DNA of 64,000 bases from Campylobacter showae CSUNSWCD (GTDB lineage: Bacteria > Campylobacterota > Campylobacteria > Campylobacterales > Campylobacteraceae): NCBI RefSeq assembly GCF_000313615.1, contig NZ_AMZQ01000007.1:124001-188000 (forward strand), in the 5' to 3' direction. The notes below the pieces were generated by a model. That model was not told the origin of the DNA, made no database searches, and saw only the letters and a list, made by a program, of their open reading frames with translations. Both the position numbers and the translations under genes were made by a program. Shown piece by piece: positions 1-8,925 of the stretch. Position 1 is the first letter of the stretch, and each line of letters starts with the position of its first letter.

Positions 1-296
1 ATCGCAAGCGCCGTTTTAAACATATACCCGTGGCAGTCGATGCATGGGTTAAAGTGCTTGCCGTAGCCGTATTTTGGCGTGAAAAGCACGTCGCGTAGGT
101 ATTCGTTTCTGATATCGACCATCTTAAAATCGGCTCCGGCTTCGTTTGCGCGGCGGCGTAAAATTTCCGCCTTTTTCTCGTCGCCGCTAAAGCCGATGTC
201 GATGTGGATCGCAGTGACATCGATGCCTTGAGCTGTTAGCAGCTTGATGGCGATCATGCTGTCCAGCCCGCCGCTAAATAAAACTAACGCTTTCAT
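1..296 (-). CDS. PP-loop ATPase, MnmA/ThiI-like (5' part only)
   Basis: Reverse-strand gene whose 3' end lies beyond the left edge; about 98 residues are visible. The N-terminus carries a PP-loop, FSGGLDSM (residues 7-14), which binds ATP in the N-type ATP pyrophosphatase fold. A later HFNPCIDCH segment supplies two cysteines of the kind used in tRNA-thiolating MnmA/TtcA-like enzymes. It is probably a tRNA sulfur-transfer or related adenylating enzyme, but the exact substrate cannot be told. Its ATG overlaps the dnaG stop codon (ATGA), so it is translationally coupled to dnaG. I recall a similar ATP-binding gene in the C. jejuni dnaG neighbourhood. Other PP-loop families such as QueC cannot be excluded from this fragment. 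Confidence 0.75.
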   Translation of the reverse strand, partial: MKALVLFSGGLDSMIAIKLLTAQGIDVTAIHIDIGFSGDEKKAEILRRRANEAGADFKMVDIRNEYLRDVLFTPKYGYGKHFNPCIDCHGYMFKTALA

Positions 297-1951
297 TTTT
301 TAAGTTCCTCGATAATTTTTTTTATTTTTGATAGTATTTGTTTTTTTTCCTCTAAAGGAATTTGTTTTGCCGAATATTCTTTGTGCAAATTCTCGTAAAA
401 TCTCACTTTTAAAATAACTATATTTTTTAAAATTTCATCCTCGTCTTTAAAGGCATCGTAGTTTTCAAACATCAGCTCGCGCACGGCGGGATCGTCCGCG
501 CTGGCCCCCTGCGCGACCGCTTCGTAAATATCTCTGTGACGGACGAAATACTCCGTTTTTAAATTTTCTAAAACAATTTTTTTAAAATTTGGATTTTCGA
601 TCATCGTTTTTAAAAACCGAATTTCAAGTATATCTTTACGCCCGCGCTGATTTTTGCCCAAATTTTGCATTTCGTAGGCCTGCATGCGCTCTTTGGCGGC
701 TTGCGTATTTGCGCCTCTAGTTAGCCAAAACGACCCCTCGGCTATCTTTAAAATTTTAGCCACGAGCGGGATGTAGGAGTTTGCGACGATGGGCTTTAGG
801 CTCGCGGTAAAGGCCTGGATCGCTTCTAGCGCTTTTTGCTTTTGCACGGGGCGCGAGAGGTCAAAGCCGCTAGCTAAATGCCTGATGTAAAATTCGCCAA
901 TCTCCATGCCGCTTTCAAAAATTTGCCGCAGATACTCTATCTTGCCGGCTACCACCATATCGGCCGGATCTGCGCCACCTTCTATGATGACGACGCTACC
1001 GTCGATTTCGTTTTGCGCGAGCAGTAGGGCGGACTTCGTCGCGGCGTTTATACCCGCCTCATCGCCGTCAAAGCACAAGATAACGCTAATCTCGCCGCGT
1101 TTTAAAAGCGGCAGGTGCTTGGTCGTGAGCGCAGTTCCAAGCACGGCTACGACGTTGTTAAAGCCCGCCTTGTGCAGCATGATGACGTCCATGTAGCCTT
1201 CGGTGATGATGATCTGATTTTTGGTGAAAATTTCTCGCTTTGCTAGGTGGTAGCCGTAAAAAAGAGTCGATTTGTCAAAAACCGCGGACTGGGGCGAATT
1301 TACGTATTTAGCGGGGTTGCCGCTGATCGTGCGTCCGCCAAATCCCACCAGCCGCCCCGCATGCGTGTAGATAGGAAAGGTGATTCGGTTTATGAAACTC
1401 GCGTAAATGCCGTTTTCGTTTTGCTTTACGATGCCGACTTCTAGGGCTTCTTTGGGTTCGATTTGCTCGTTTTGCAGTAGCCTTATCGTCTGCGCGCTCT
1501 CGGGTGCGAAACCCAGCTCAAATTTATCTATCAGCTCGTCTGTTACACCGCGCGAGTACAGATAACTGGCGGCCGCGGGAGTTTTGTAAAGCAGCGAGCG
1601 GTAAAAGGCATTCGCGTTTTCTAGGATGTGCTTGTTTTCCTTCGCCGGTTCGCCGCCTCGCACGTAGTTTAGTGTGAAATTTTGCAAACTAGCGATCTTT
1701 TCGACGGCTTCGGGGTAGCTTAGCTTTTCGTAGTCCATCACGAATTTGATCGCGTCGCCGCCGGCTTTGCACGAAAAGCAGTGAAATATCCCGCGCGACG
1801 GGCTCACGCTCATGCTCGGGTTTTTATCGTCGTGAAACGGGCAGACGCACACGAAGTTCGCGCCACTTTTTTTCAGCGGCAGATAGTGCCCGACGACATC
1901 GACGATATCGGTTTGCGCTTTTAGTCTTTCTATTGATTTTGGATCGATCAT
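293..1951 (-). CDS. dnaG: DNA primase DnaG
   Basis: Synthesises the RNA primers for replication in complex with the DnaB helicase. The 552-residue protein has the family order: N-terminal zinc domain with CHC2 ligands C37, H40, C58 and C61; a central catalytic core ending in the Toprim fold, with EGYMDV and DGDEAG carrying the metal-binding acidic residues; and a C-terminal region that would be the helicase-interacting part. Length is normal for Campylobacter-type primases. It starts at ATG, with a TATAAT box on the reverse strand just upstream, and its TGA overlaps the next gene's ATG. It is transcribed divergently from the TPR gene. Confidence 0.97.
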   Translation of the reverse strand: MIDPKSIERLKAQTDIVDVVGHYLPLKKSGANFVCVCPFHDDKNPSMSVSPSRGIFHCFSCKAGGDAIKFVMDYEKLSYPEAVEKIASLQNFTLNYVRGGEPAKENKHILENANAFYRSLLYKTPAAASYLYSRGVTDELIDKFELGFAPESAQTIRLLQNEQIEPKEALEVGIVKQNENGIYASFINRITFPIYTHAGRLVGFGGRTISGNPAKYVNSPQSAVFDKSTLFYGYHLAKREIFTKNQIIITEGYMDVIMLHKAGFNNVVAVLGTALTTKHLPLLKRGEISVILCFDGDEAGINAATKSALLLAQNEIDGSVVIIEGGADPADMVVAGKIEYLRQIFESGMEIGEFYIRHLASGFDLSRPVQKQKALEAIQAFTASLKPIVANSYIPLVAKILKIAEGSFWLTRGANTQAAKERMQAYEMQNLGKNQRGRKDILEIRFLKTMIENPNFKKIVLENLKTEYFVRHRDIYEAVAQGASADDPAVRELMFENYDAFKDEDEILKNIVILKVRFYENLHKEYSAKQIPLEEKKQILSKIKKIIEELKK

Positions 1952-1958
1952 AAGCGAG

Positions 1959-1982
1959 ATTATACAATCGTTTTGCTATAAT
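1959..1982. promoter_or_regulatory. Divergent -10 boxes for dnaG and the TPR gene
   Basis: Two perfect TATAAT hexamers lie back to back: one reads leftward at 1959-1964 toward dnaG, the other rightward at 1977-1982 and is preceded by TGC (TGCTATAAT), an extended -10. Neither has an obvious -35, as is usual for Campylobacter sigma-70 promoters. The rightward box sits only 12 bp before a possible TTG at 1994, which argues for the later start of that gene. Confidence 0.6.
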
Positions 1983-2014
1983 CGGCGTTAAATTTGACTT
2001 TAGAAAGCGGCATT

Positions 2015-3040
2015 TTGGATATATTTTTTATCGAATTTAGAGACCCGATTTTCGGTCTCGTGGTGCTAGTCGCCGCGGTGCTCGTGATCGCCGTTTTTAG
2101 CTACGCATGGGGCGTTTTTAAGAACAAAGACGAAAAGGCGGAGATCGCGGGATTTTTGAAAAAATTCGGCAAATCTCAGGGTCTGAGCGACGAAAACAAA
2201 CAGCTTTTGATAAACTCGGGTGCAGATACGGCTACGATGTGCTTTTTGGCGGGGACGTTTTCAAAAAGCGGGTATTTTGAAAAGGCTATCAACGTCTATG
2301 CCGTGGCTTTGGAGCGGGCTAAAAACCGCACGGCAAAGGAGCAAATTTTCACCGATCTTGGTCAAACTTATTTTAAGGCGGGCTTTTTGGAGCGCGCAAA
2401 GAGCGTATTTTTAGAGGCGCTAAAAATCTCCCCGCGAAATCAAATCGCGCTAAAATCTCTAACGATAATTTTCGAAAAACTAAAAGACTACGAGGGCGCA
2501 TTGCAGACCCTGGATGCTTTGCAGGAGCTTGGCAGTGACGTGAGAGCGCAGACGGCGTATATCAAGGCGCTGCAAATTTTAGCGGATAAAAGCAAAGATG
2601 AAACCGCTAAAATCGGCGAAATTTTAGCCCTAAAGGACGAATTTGCGCTCGTGCGCCGAATGGCGATGGAGAGGCTAAATTTAAGCGGCTCGGCTCTTAA
2701 AGATTTTGCCGATTTCCCGCCGCTTGAGGATGTTTTGGATTTGGTTTATTATCAAAACTCGCCCGTAAATTTAACCGATCCCGAGTATAAGAGCCTGTTT
2801 TTCGTAAAAGGCATGAGCGACGAGGACGGCGCACCGCTAGGCTTTGAGCTAGAGGTTTTAAAGAAGCTAAAAGCGGCAAACTACGACAAAGCCGCGCTTA
2901 GCTTTAACTACGTTTGCAAGAGCTGTAAAAACGCCTTTCCGATGCATTTTTACCGCTGTCCGATGTGTAGCGAGCTAGGCAGCGTGCAAATTTTGCCTCA
3001 CATCACGGAAAAATCCGATGAAAACAGTATGCCTTTTTAG
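2015..3040 (+). CDS. Membrane-anchored TPR protein with C-terminal zinc ribbon (LapB/YciM-like)
   Basis: About 341 residues. It opens with a short segment (DIFFIEFRDP) and one membrane-spanning helix, followed by several tetratricopeptide helices (for example the repeat around SKSGYFEKAINVYAVALE), and ends in a four-cysteine ribbon, CKSC ... CPMC. That order, TM then TPR then rubredoxin-like metal site, is the layout of LapB/YciM, which regulates lipopolysaccharide synthesis; assignment to that exact role is inference. A TTG at 2015 is preferred because the TTG at 1994 would leave almost no leader after the -10 box; 1994 stays possible. The 3' end overlaps rnhA by 23 bp. Confidence 0.75.
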   Translation: MDIFFIEFRDPIFGLVVLVAAVLVIAVFSYAWGVFKNKDEKAEIAGFLKKFGKSQGLSDENKQLLINSGADTATMCFLAGTFSKSGYFEKAINVYAVALERAKNRTAKEQIFTDLGQTYFKAGFLERAKSVFLEALKISPRNQIALKSLTIIFEKLKDYEGALQTLDALQELGSDVRAQTAYIKALQILADKSKDETAKIGEILALKDEFALVRRMAMERLNLSGSALKDFADFPPLEDVLDLVYYQNSPVNLTDPEYKSLFFVKGMSDEDGAPLGFELEVLKKLKAANYDKAALSFNYVCKSCKNAFPMHFYRCPMCSELGSVQILPHITEKSDENSMPF

Positions 3041-3455
3041 CGACGGCTCGTGTCTGGATAACCCAGGTCCTGGCGGCTGGGCATACACCCTAGAGTACGG
3101 AGAGCACAAAAAAACGGCAAGCGGCGGCGAGGCGCACACGACAAATAATCAAATGGAACTACGCGCTGCGATCGAGGGGCTAAAGGCGCTAAAACAGCCC
3201 TGCCGCGTAAAGCTCTACACCGATAGCTCATACGTCGCAAACGCCGTAAATGCGTGGCTAGAGGGCTGGGTCAAAAAAAACTTTAAAAACGTAAAAAACG
3301 TCCCTCTGTGGCAGGAGTATCTGGCTGCTAGCGAGCGGCACGAGGTCGAGGCGATCTGGGTCAAAGGCCACGCCGGACACCCGCAAAACGAGCTTTGCGA
3401 CGAGATGGCGCGCGAACAAGCCGTAAAGATAAAAAATAACTTAAAAGGCGAATAA
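3018..3455 (+). CDS. rnhA: Ribonuclease HI
   Basis: Degrades the RNA strand of RNA-DNA hybrids. The 145-residue protein has the complete type I active site: D9 in SDGS, E47 in NQMEL, D69 in TDSSY, H118 in VKGHAG and D128. Length and motif spacing match bacterial RNase HI. The start lies inside the 3' end of the TPR gene and the stop overlaps the rnc start (TAATG), so the genes form one operon running to aroC. A second, unrelated RNase H (HII, rnhB) lies about 2.7 kb downstream on the other strand. Confidence 0.96.
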   Translation: MKTVCLFSDGSCLDNPGPGGWAYTLEYGEHKKTASGGEAHTTNNQMELRAAIEGLKALKQPCRVKLYTDSSYVANAVNAWLEGWVKKNFKNVKNVPLWQEYLAASERHEVEAIWVKGHAGHPQNELCDEMAREQAVKIKNNLKGE

Positions 3456-4123
3456 TGCGAAATTTGGAAGAAAAATTAGGATATAAATTTAAAGACGAAA
3501 AGCTGCTAAAAACTGCGCTCACGCATAAAAGCGTAAAAGGCGGCGCAAACAACGAGAGGCTCGAGTTTTTGGGCGATGCGGTGATGGATCTAGTGATCGG
3601 GGATTATCTTTTTCACAAATTTTCGCGCCTAAGCGAAGGCGATCTAAGCAAACTGCGCGCCGCGCTCGTAAATGAAAAAAGCTTCGCCGAGCTGGCTAAA
3701 TATCTAAATTTAGGCCAACTCATCAATATCTCGCCCGCCGAGGAGCACAACGGCGGACGGGCAAAAGCCTCGATCTTATCAGACGCCTTTGAGGCGCTGA
3801 TGGGCGCGATCTACCTAGAAAGCGGCTTTGACGCCGTACGCGCGGCTAGCCTAAAGGCCTTTGAGAGATGCTACCCCGATATAAATTTCGACCGCATGGT
3901 AAAAGACTACAAAACCGCGCTGCAAGAGCTCACTCAAGCGCGCTTCGCCGAGATACCAAAATACGTGCTGGTGGGCTCAAAAGGCCCCGATCACAAGAAG
4001 GAATTTGAGATCGCGCTGATGCTAAACGAGCGCGAGATCTCGCGAGCCGCGGGCAAGAGCAAAAAAGAAGCCGAGCAAAAAGCCGCTAAAACCGCGCTTG
4101 AGATTTTAGGAGAGGGCAAGTGA
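3455..4123 (+). CDS. rnc: Ribonuclease III
   Basis: Double-strand-specific endoribonuclease for rRNA processing and mRNA decay. In 222 residues it has the signature NERLEFLGDAVMDL (catalytic E37 and D41), a second acidic cluster in LSDAFEALMGAIYLESG, and a C-terminal double-stranded RNA binding domain from about residue 150, including KKEAEQKAAKTAL. Start codon overlaps the rnhA stop; its own stop overlaps the GTG start of aroC. This is a housekeeping gene and nothing unusual is seen in it. Confidence 0.97.
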   Translation: MRNLEEKLGYKFKDEKLLKTALTHKSVKGGANNERLEFLGDAVMDLVIGDYLFHKFSRLSEGDLSKLRAALVNEKSFAELAKYLNLGQLINISPAEEHNGGRAKASILSDAFEALMGAIYLESGFDAVRAASLKAFERCYPDINFDRMVKDYKTALQELTQARFAEIPKYVLVGSKGPDHKKEFEIALMLNEREISRAAGKSKKEAEQKAAKTALEILGEGK

Positions 4124-5349
4124 ATACCTTTGGGCGCAAACTAACGCTAACGACGTTTGGCGAGAGTCACGGATCGGCGATCGGCGGCGTGCTAGACGGC
4201 TTTCCTGCAGGCGTGCGTATTGATTTAAATTTTATCCAAAGCGAGCTTGATAAGCGAAAGCCGGGCGGCTCTAAATTTGCCACGGCAAGGAATGAGGGCG
4301 ACCGCGTGGAGATTTTAAGCGGCGTGTTTGAAGGTGTCAGCACTGGCACTCCGATCGGTTTCATCATCCGAAACGAAAATCAAAAATCGGGCGATTATGA
4401 AAATTTACGCGAGCTCTTTCGTCCCGGGCACGCCGACTACGCCTACTACCGCAAATACGGCATCCGCGACCACCGAGGCGGCGGACGCAGCTCGGCTAGA
4501 GAGACGGCCGTGCGCGTGGCTGGCGGTGCGATAGCTCAAATTTTGCTGGACGAATTTGGCATGAGCGTACAAAGCGGCGTGGCTAGCGTGGGCAAAATTT
4601 CGTGCGGCGAGCGGTTAGACTTTGATCTCGCGGCGCGCTCGGAGATATTTTCGCTAGGCAACGAAGAAGCGATGAAAGAAGAAATCCTAAAAGCTAAGCA
4701 GGAGCACGACAGCGTCGGAGCTAGCGTCGTTACGGTTATCCACGGCGCGCCGGCTGGGCTTGGCGAGGGGTTATACTATAAATTTGACGCGGCAATTGCG
4801 GCTGCGATGATGGGCATAAACGGCGTCAAAGCCGTAGAGATCGGCGAGGGCGTGAGTGCTAGCAAGATGCGCGGCAGCGAAAATAACGACTCGATGGGCG
4901 CAAAATATGCGCACGTAAATTCGGGAGGCTCGGCTCGCGGCGTAAATTTGAGTAGCTCGGACGACTCTGCTCTTGACGGTGCGGGTGAGCGGTCAAATTT
5001 AAACGGAGACAAATTTGACGAATTTAAAAGCGCTTGCCGCGACTCAAATTCAAACGAGAAATTCGGTTTTACCTCAAATCACGCGGGCGGAACACTGGGC
5101 GGCATGACGAGCGGACAAGAGATCGTGATAAAGACGCATTTTAAGCCGACTCCGTCGATATTTTTATCACAGCCGACGCAAAACGTGCGCGGCGAGGACG
5201 CCATCTGCGAGCTGCGCGGACGGCATGACCCGTGTATCGGAGTGCGCGGCAGCGTCGTAGCAACTGCGATGGCTAGACTAGTAACGGCTGATATGCTACT
5301 TTTAAATTTGAGCGCAAATCTAGCAAATTTAAAGAGAATTTACGGCTAA
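4120..5349 (+). CDS. aroC: Chorismate synthase with a low-complexity insert
   Basis: Last step of the shikimate pathway: converts 5-enolpyruvylshikimate-3-phosphate to chorismate using reduced FMN. Motifs are intact: TFGESHGSAIGG at the N-terminus, HRGGGRSSARETAVRVAGGA, GSENND, and SNHAGGTLGGMTSGQ. Start is GTG, overlapping the rnc stop. At 409 residues it is about 50 longer than usual. The excess sits between GSENND and GFTSNHAGG (residues 258-315, bases 4891-5064), where E. coli has about five residues. The insert is rich in Ser, Asn, Asp and Gly and its DNA contains AAATTT motifs. The position is a surface loop in the family, so activity is probably kept. Confidence 0.96.
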   Translation: MNTFGRKLTLTTFGESHGSAIGGVLDGFPAGVRIDLNFIQSELDKRKPGGSKFATARNEGDRVEILSGVFEGVSTGTPIGFIIRNENQKSGDYENLRELFRPGHADYAYYRKYGIRDHRGGGRSSARETAVRVAGGAIAQILLDEFGMSVQSGVASVGKISCGERLDFDLAARSEIFSLGNEEAMKEEILKAKQEHDSVGASVVTVIHGAPAGLGEGLYYKFDAAIAAAMMGINGVKAVEIGEGVSASKMRGSENNDSMGAKYAHVNSGGSARGVNLSSSDDSALDGAGERSNLNGDKFDEFKSACRDSNSNEKFGFTSNHAGGTLGGMTSGQEIVIKTHFKPTPSIFLSQPTQNVRGEDAICELRGRHDPCIGVRGSVVATAMARLVTADMLLLNLSANLANLKRIYG

Positions 5350-6120
5350 CTCCAAGATAACCGCGCCCTAAACGAAGCGTAGCAAAACAGACGCTACGCG
5401 CGTGAAATTTGCGAGGATTTTTACGCATAGCAAAGATGTTTGGCGAATTTATATTTATGATATAAATGGCGAGAAAAACGGCTAACGGACGCATTTGATA
5501 TAAAAATGTCTCACACGGCGGCTTAGGAAATTTGCTCGCAGGCGCCGTAAAATATCTAAAATTTATGCAATAAATCATAGAAAAATAGGGCACAGCGAGG
5601 GGCTAGAAGCGCGTAAATTTAGACTTTTTAATCCTAACGCCAAGCGCAAATACGCCCTCAAAAAATCGCGACAATCAGGCTACGAAGCGCGAAAATCTAA
5701 GCCTTAGCACGATATTTACGCGAACAAGTCGGTTGCTAGCATTTACGAGAAATTTTGTAGTTTTTAAAAATATCTTGCGCGAAATAAGCCAAATTTGCTT
5801 CATTTTTGTGTTTAAATTTGCGGTATTTTTAACTAAAATTTAGAGTTTTACTGCTACGCCAAGCGGTGGTCGCCCTGAGGTCAACGGCATTGCGACAAGC
5901 GTGTGTAAATATCAAATTTACTCTTGTTTTCTTGTAAAATCAAATTTGGCAATTAGGCCGTATCGCGTAACTCGGTCACTCATAAGGTCGCCGATAATAC
6001 AGTTAAATTTAAAGACATTCCAGTTTTAGTTTTTTGACGTTTATGCGTAAAATTCGTATAATTTATCGTCGCGCAAATGTTCAATCTATTTTACGAAAAC
6101 AAGGCTACGCAAAGTCAATT
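5350..6120. other. Gene-free stretch between aroC and rnhB
   Basis: This gap of about 770 bp lies between convergent genes. No reading frame with a credible start, ribosome site or recognisable domain is visible on either strand. It holds scattered AAATTT copies and looks like decayed sequence, but I could not identify a parent gene. Confidence 0.5.
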
Positions 6121-6696
6121 TTACTCATCAAACAGTCCGCGCTCAAAGCTTTTTACGCGAAAGCTGCGCCTTTGAAGCGGCGAGTCGCCAAGCCTCGCGA
6201 TCGCGTCTAGATGCGCTTTTGTGCCGTATCCTTTGTGCGTGGCGTATCCGTAGCCCGCATGCACGCCGTCCCACGCCCTCATCAGCGCGTCGCGGCTTAC
6301 CTTGGCTAGGATGCTTGCGGCGCTCACTTGTGCTACTTTACCGTCGGCTCCGACCATTGTTTTTATGCCAGTGCCGTAGTTTGCATTGCCGTCGTAGAGC
6401 AGCTCGCAGTTCGTAAAATGCGTCATAAATAGCCGCAGCGCACGTCTAAGGCACTCGCTAAGGCCTAGCTCGTCGATTTGCTCGTTTGAAAAATATACGA
6501 TAAGAAAGTCCGAGTTTTTGATGATCTCGCGAAACAGCCGCTCGCGCCGCTTTTTAGTTAGTTTTTTTGAGTCGTTTAGGCCCGCTATCTCGCGCTTTAG
6601 TACGCATGCAGCCACCGCCAAAGGTCCAGCCAGCGCGCCGCGACCCGCTTCGTCGATACCGCAGATTTGGGCGTCAAATTTGTTTTTCATCGGCAT
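6121..6696 (-). CDS. rnhB: Ribonuclease HII
   Basis: Removes ribonucleotides embedded in DNA and RNA primers. The 191-residue protein starts its catalytic domain with [19 protein letters not shown], the hallmark DEAGRG motif of type 2 RNase H. Further on, the [21 protein letters not shown] region carries the later acidic and Ser-Ala-Ser motifs. Two in-frame starts exist (MPMK); the second ATG at 6690 would shorten it by two residues. It is the rightmost of a single-gene unit facing aroC. Confidence 0.95.
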   Translation of the reverse strand: MPMKNKFDAQICGIDEAGRGALAGPLAVAACVLKREIAGLNDSKKLTKKRRERLFREIIKNSDFLIVYFSNEQIDELGLSECLRRALRLFMTHFTNCELLYDGNANYGTGIKTMVGADGKVAQVSAASILAKVSRDALMRAWDGVHAGYGYATHKGYGTKAHLDAIARLGDSPLQRRSFRVKSFERGLFDE

Positions 6697-6780
6697 GCTT
6701 TCAAATAAATTTTGTAAAATTTAAGCTATCAAATTTTGTCTTGCATGTTTCAAGGTTTCCTTTTCTGGCGGAAAAGTTGG

Positions 6781-7662
6781 CTAAAACAGCCCGAAATTTT
6801 GTTTTAAATGCTCTTTGATGGGCTCAAGCGGTAGCGAGATCTCGTTATTTTTACCGCCGGCCGTGCCGTCATAAAAGGTAATGCCGCTTGGCGAAAGCGT
6901 AAAATTTTCGCTCGGAGTTATCTTTTCTTTTGCAAAGAGTGCCGTCAAATTTGCATCGTTTGGATCCTTAAAAACGTCACTCAAATTTACCTTTTTTAGG
7001 TTTTTGAGCCAGACGGTTTTGCAGATTTTTCCGCTTGCGCCTAGTTCACATATGCTTCTTATTTTACCGTTTTGATACTCGAGGTTATTTAGCGCGTTTG
7101 CGGCGTTTTTTGATGGGTCTTTGAGCCATGCCGACTTAAAATTTTCAAGCTTTGCGGCGAGGGATTTTTTGTTATTTTGTGCAAATTTTGGCGAGTAAAA
7201 GTCGCTTGCTACGGCTTCAAATCGCGCTGCGTCTCGCCCGATCTCTTGCAGTCCGAGCGCGGCAAAATCATAGCTTGCGACCTGCTTTATCGCGGCTTTT
7301 CGCGCCTTGCCTCTGATAGCTAGTTTGCCCGTCAGTTCGCCGTTATCCGCTTTTACGCTTAGATTTAGCCACTCGGTGACCGCGTTTACGGCCATTATAT
7401 CGGCACCCGATTTGTCGATGCTACCTTTACTAAAGTCGTATCTGGCACCCTCAAAAAATGCGTGACCTTGAAATTTGGGCGGCAAAACGGCGCCCTTGTC
7501 GCTAAAATTTTCAAACTCGGCCTCAAGCTCGCTGATGTAGAGCTCAAATTTACTCCCGTCCGCCTCGCCTGCAAATTTATAAATTTTGCCCTCATTTTCG
7601 TGCCTGATCTCGTAGCCTAGCGCCAAAACGCAGGCTAAAAATATCGCCGCAACCGCTCTCAT
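6781..7662 (-). CDS. Secreted protein with RsiV-like (DUF3298-type) C-terminus
   Basis: The 293-residue protein begins with a signal peptide (MRAVAAIFLACVLALG) and has no further membrane segment, so it should be periplasmic. The C-terminal part, NFTLSPSGITFYDG followed by EISLPLEPIKEHLK, resembles the DUF3298/RsiV fold found in anti-sigma factors and lysozyme-binding proteins; this is a pattern match and the function is open. The ATG at 7662 is chosen because an AAGGAG site sits at proper distance, whereas a GTG six bases earlier would overlap it. It lies 12 bp behind the ATPase gene and is probably co-transcribed with it. Confidence 0.7.
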   Translation of the reverse strand: MRAVAAIFLACVLALGYEIRHENEGKIYKFAGEADGSKFELYISELEAEFENFSDKGAVLPPKFQGHAFFEGARYDFSKGSIDKSGADIMAVNAVTEWLNLSVKADNGELTGKLAIRGKARKAAIKQVASYDFAALGLQEIGRDAARFEAVASDFYSPKFAQNNKKSLAAKLENFKSAWLKDPSKNAANALNNLEYQNGKIRSICELGASGKICKTVWLKNLKKVNLSDVFKDPNDANLTALFAKEKITPSENFTLSPSGITFYDGTAGGKNNEISLPLEPIKEHLKQNFGLF

Positions 7663-7674
7663 AATCACTCCTTT

Positions 7675-8769
7675 TTATATGCCTAGCGCCCAGCGAGAAA
7701 ACGGCGCGACCTCGCATTTTATGCCCTCTATGCTCGTCTTTCCCGAGTTTGCCACGCTGATTGCTTGTAGCCTATTTATACCTAAAATTTTTAAATTTGC
7801 GTGCAGTTTTTTAAATTTTAAAAAGACCAAATCCGCATCGCTAAACGGCGAGCAAATGATCGCAAGTTTCCTTTTTGGCAGGAAAAAATTAAGCTCTTTT
7901 GTATAAAAAATCCGTTCGTTAAATTTGGCCAGCTCGCAAAAAACCGTGTTGTTAAAGTTTTTAGCGAAGTCCTTTTTTAGGCTTAGCGCGCTTTTAAACG
8001 CAAAGTCGTTAAAATAAAGCCTTTTTGCGGCGTTTGGTTCGTTAAATTTCTCTACCAGGCTAACCGCGCTCATGTTTTCTAGCTCGCTAAGTGCGCCGTA
8101 AACGCTATCTTTTGAGATTTTTCTCGTGGATTTTAACGTGCTAAAAATCTCAAAGACGCTCACATTTTGCGCCTGAGCTTTCGCGCACTCTTTTAGTACG
8201 GCTAGCTGTGTGGCAGAGAGTGAGGATTTTAGCGCGGTTTGTAGATTTGCCGCGACGTTTTCGGCGTCGCCAAAGGCCGACGCTGGGCTTCTGCCGTGAA
8301 GTAAAAAGTGGCTAAAAAGCGTCTCTGGATCGATCTTTTTCGAAAAAAATGCGATAAACTCCTCGTAGTCTAAAAAATCCAAATTTAGCTCGCTAAAACC
8401 GCTCAAATTTGCATCTTTAAACCGCGAAGCGACGATAAAATTTGATAAATTTAGCTCCAAAATCGGTTCAAGTTTTTCCTGAAATCTCTGCTCGAAATCA
8501 TCGATCGCTAGAATTTTTATCTGCGGATTTTGGCGTAAAAAATCTGGCAAATTTGACAAAATCTCATCCGCATCTATGCGCAGATCGCCTAAATTTATGT
8601 ACAAAAACTCTTTGCTCTCAAATGCCGACAAAAAGCCCGCGATCAGCGAGGTTTTGCCGCTTCCTATGCCGCCTTTTATCAGCGTTTTTGGCGCTGTGAT
8701 CTCAAATTTTCTATTTATAAATTTGATGTTTTTTGGTGAATTTTGGTAGAGCGCGGTTAGAGTTTGCAT
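7675..8769 (-). CDS. P-loop ATPase of the AAA/archaeal-ATPase type
   Basis: 364 residues, cytoplasmic. A Walker A motif, KGGIGSGKTSL, lies near residue 35, and ILAIDDFEQRF around residue 90 is a Walker B candidate. The middle and C-terminal parts look like a winged-helix (ECAKAQAQNVSVFEIFSTL) followed by a short nuclease-like or unknown domain, the layout of the AAA_14/DUF234-type ATPases. These are common in bacteria but mostly uncharacterised. It is followed closely by the secreted RsiV-like gene. I cannot assign a specific role. Confidence 0.65.
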   Translation of the reverse strand: MQTLTALYQNSPKNIKFINRKFEITAPKTLIKGGIGSGKTSLIAGFLSAFESKEFLYINLGDLRIDADEILSNLPDFLRQNPQIKILAIDDFEQRFQEKLEPILELNLSNFIVASRFKDANLSGFSELNLDFLDYEEFIAFFSKKIDPETLFSHFLLHGRSPASAFGDAENVAANLQTALKSSLSATQLAVLKECAKAQAQNVSVFEIFSTLKSTRKISKDSVYGALSELENMSAVSLVEKFNEPNAAKRLYFNDFAFKSALSLKKDFAKNFNNTVFCELAKFNERIFYTKELNFFLPKRKLAIICSPFSDADLVFLKFKKLHANLKILGINRLQAISVANSGKTSIEGIKCEVAPFSRWALGI

Positions 8770-8871
8770 TTTTTGCCTTTTAAATTTGGAAAATTATAGC
8801 AAAGTTTCCTTGTAAAGAGGAAGATAGTTAAAATTTGATGTCAAAAAACAAGGGTAAATTTAACGATTTTT

Positions 8872-8894
8872 AAAAAAAGGGGGGGGTATAGAAT
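8872..8894 (+). promoter_or_regulatory. A7-G8 homopolymer tract beside a -10-like box
   Basis: A run of seven A (8872-8878) is followed directly by eight G (8879-8886) and then TATAGAAT (8887-8894), 31 bp before the Sel1 gene. In Campylobacter, G tracts of this length are prone to slip and act as phase-variation switches. Here the tract sits where the -35/-10 spacer would be, so length change would alter promoter strength. Confidence 0.55.
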
Positions 8895-8925
8895 GCGTTA
8901 AATTTTTATTTGAAAGGCGGATATT

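Noticed and set aside
5350-6120. Gene remnant behind aroC
   Set aside because: A few coding-like words occur, but nothing could be tied to a family.
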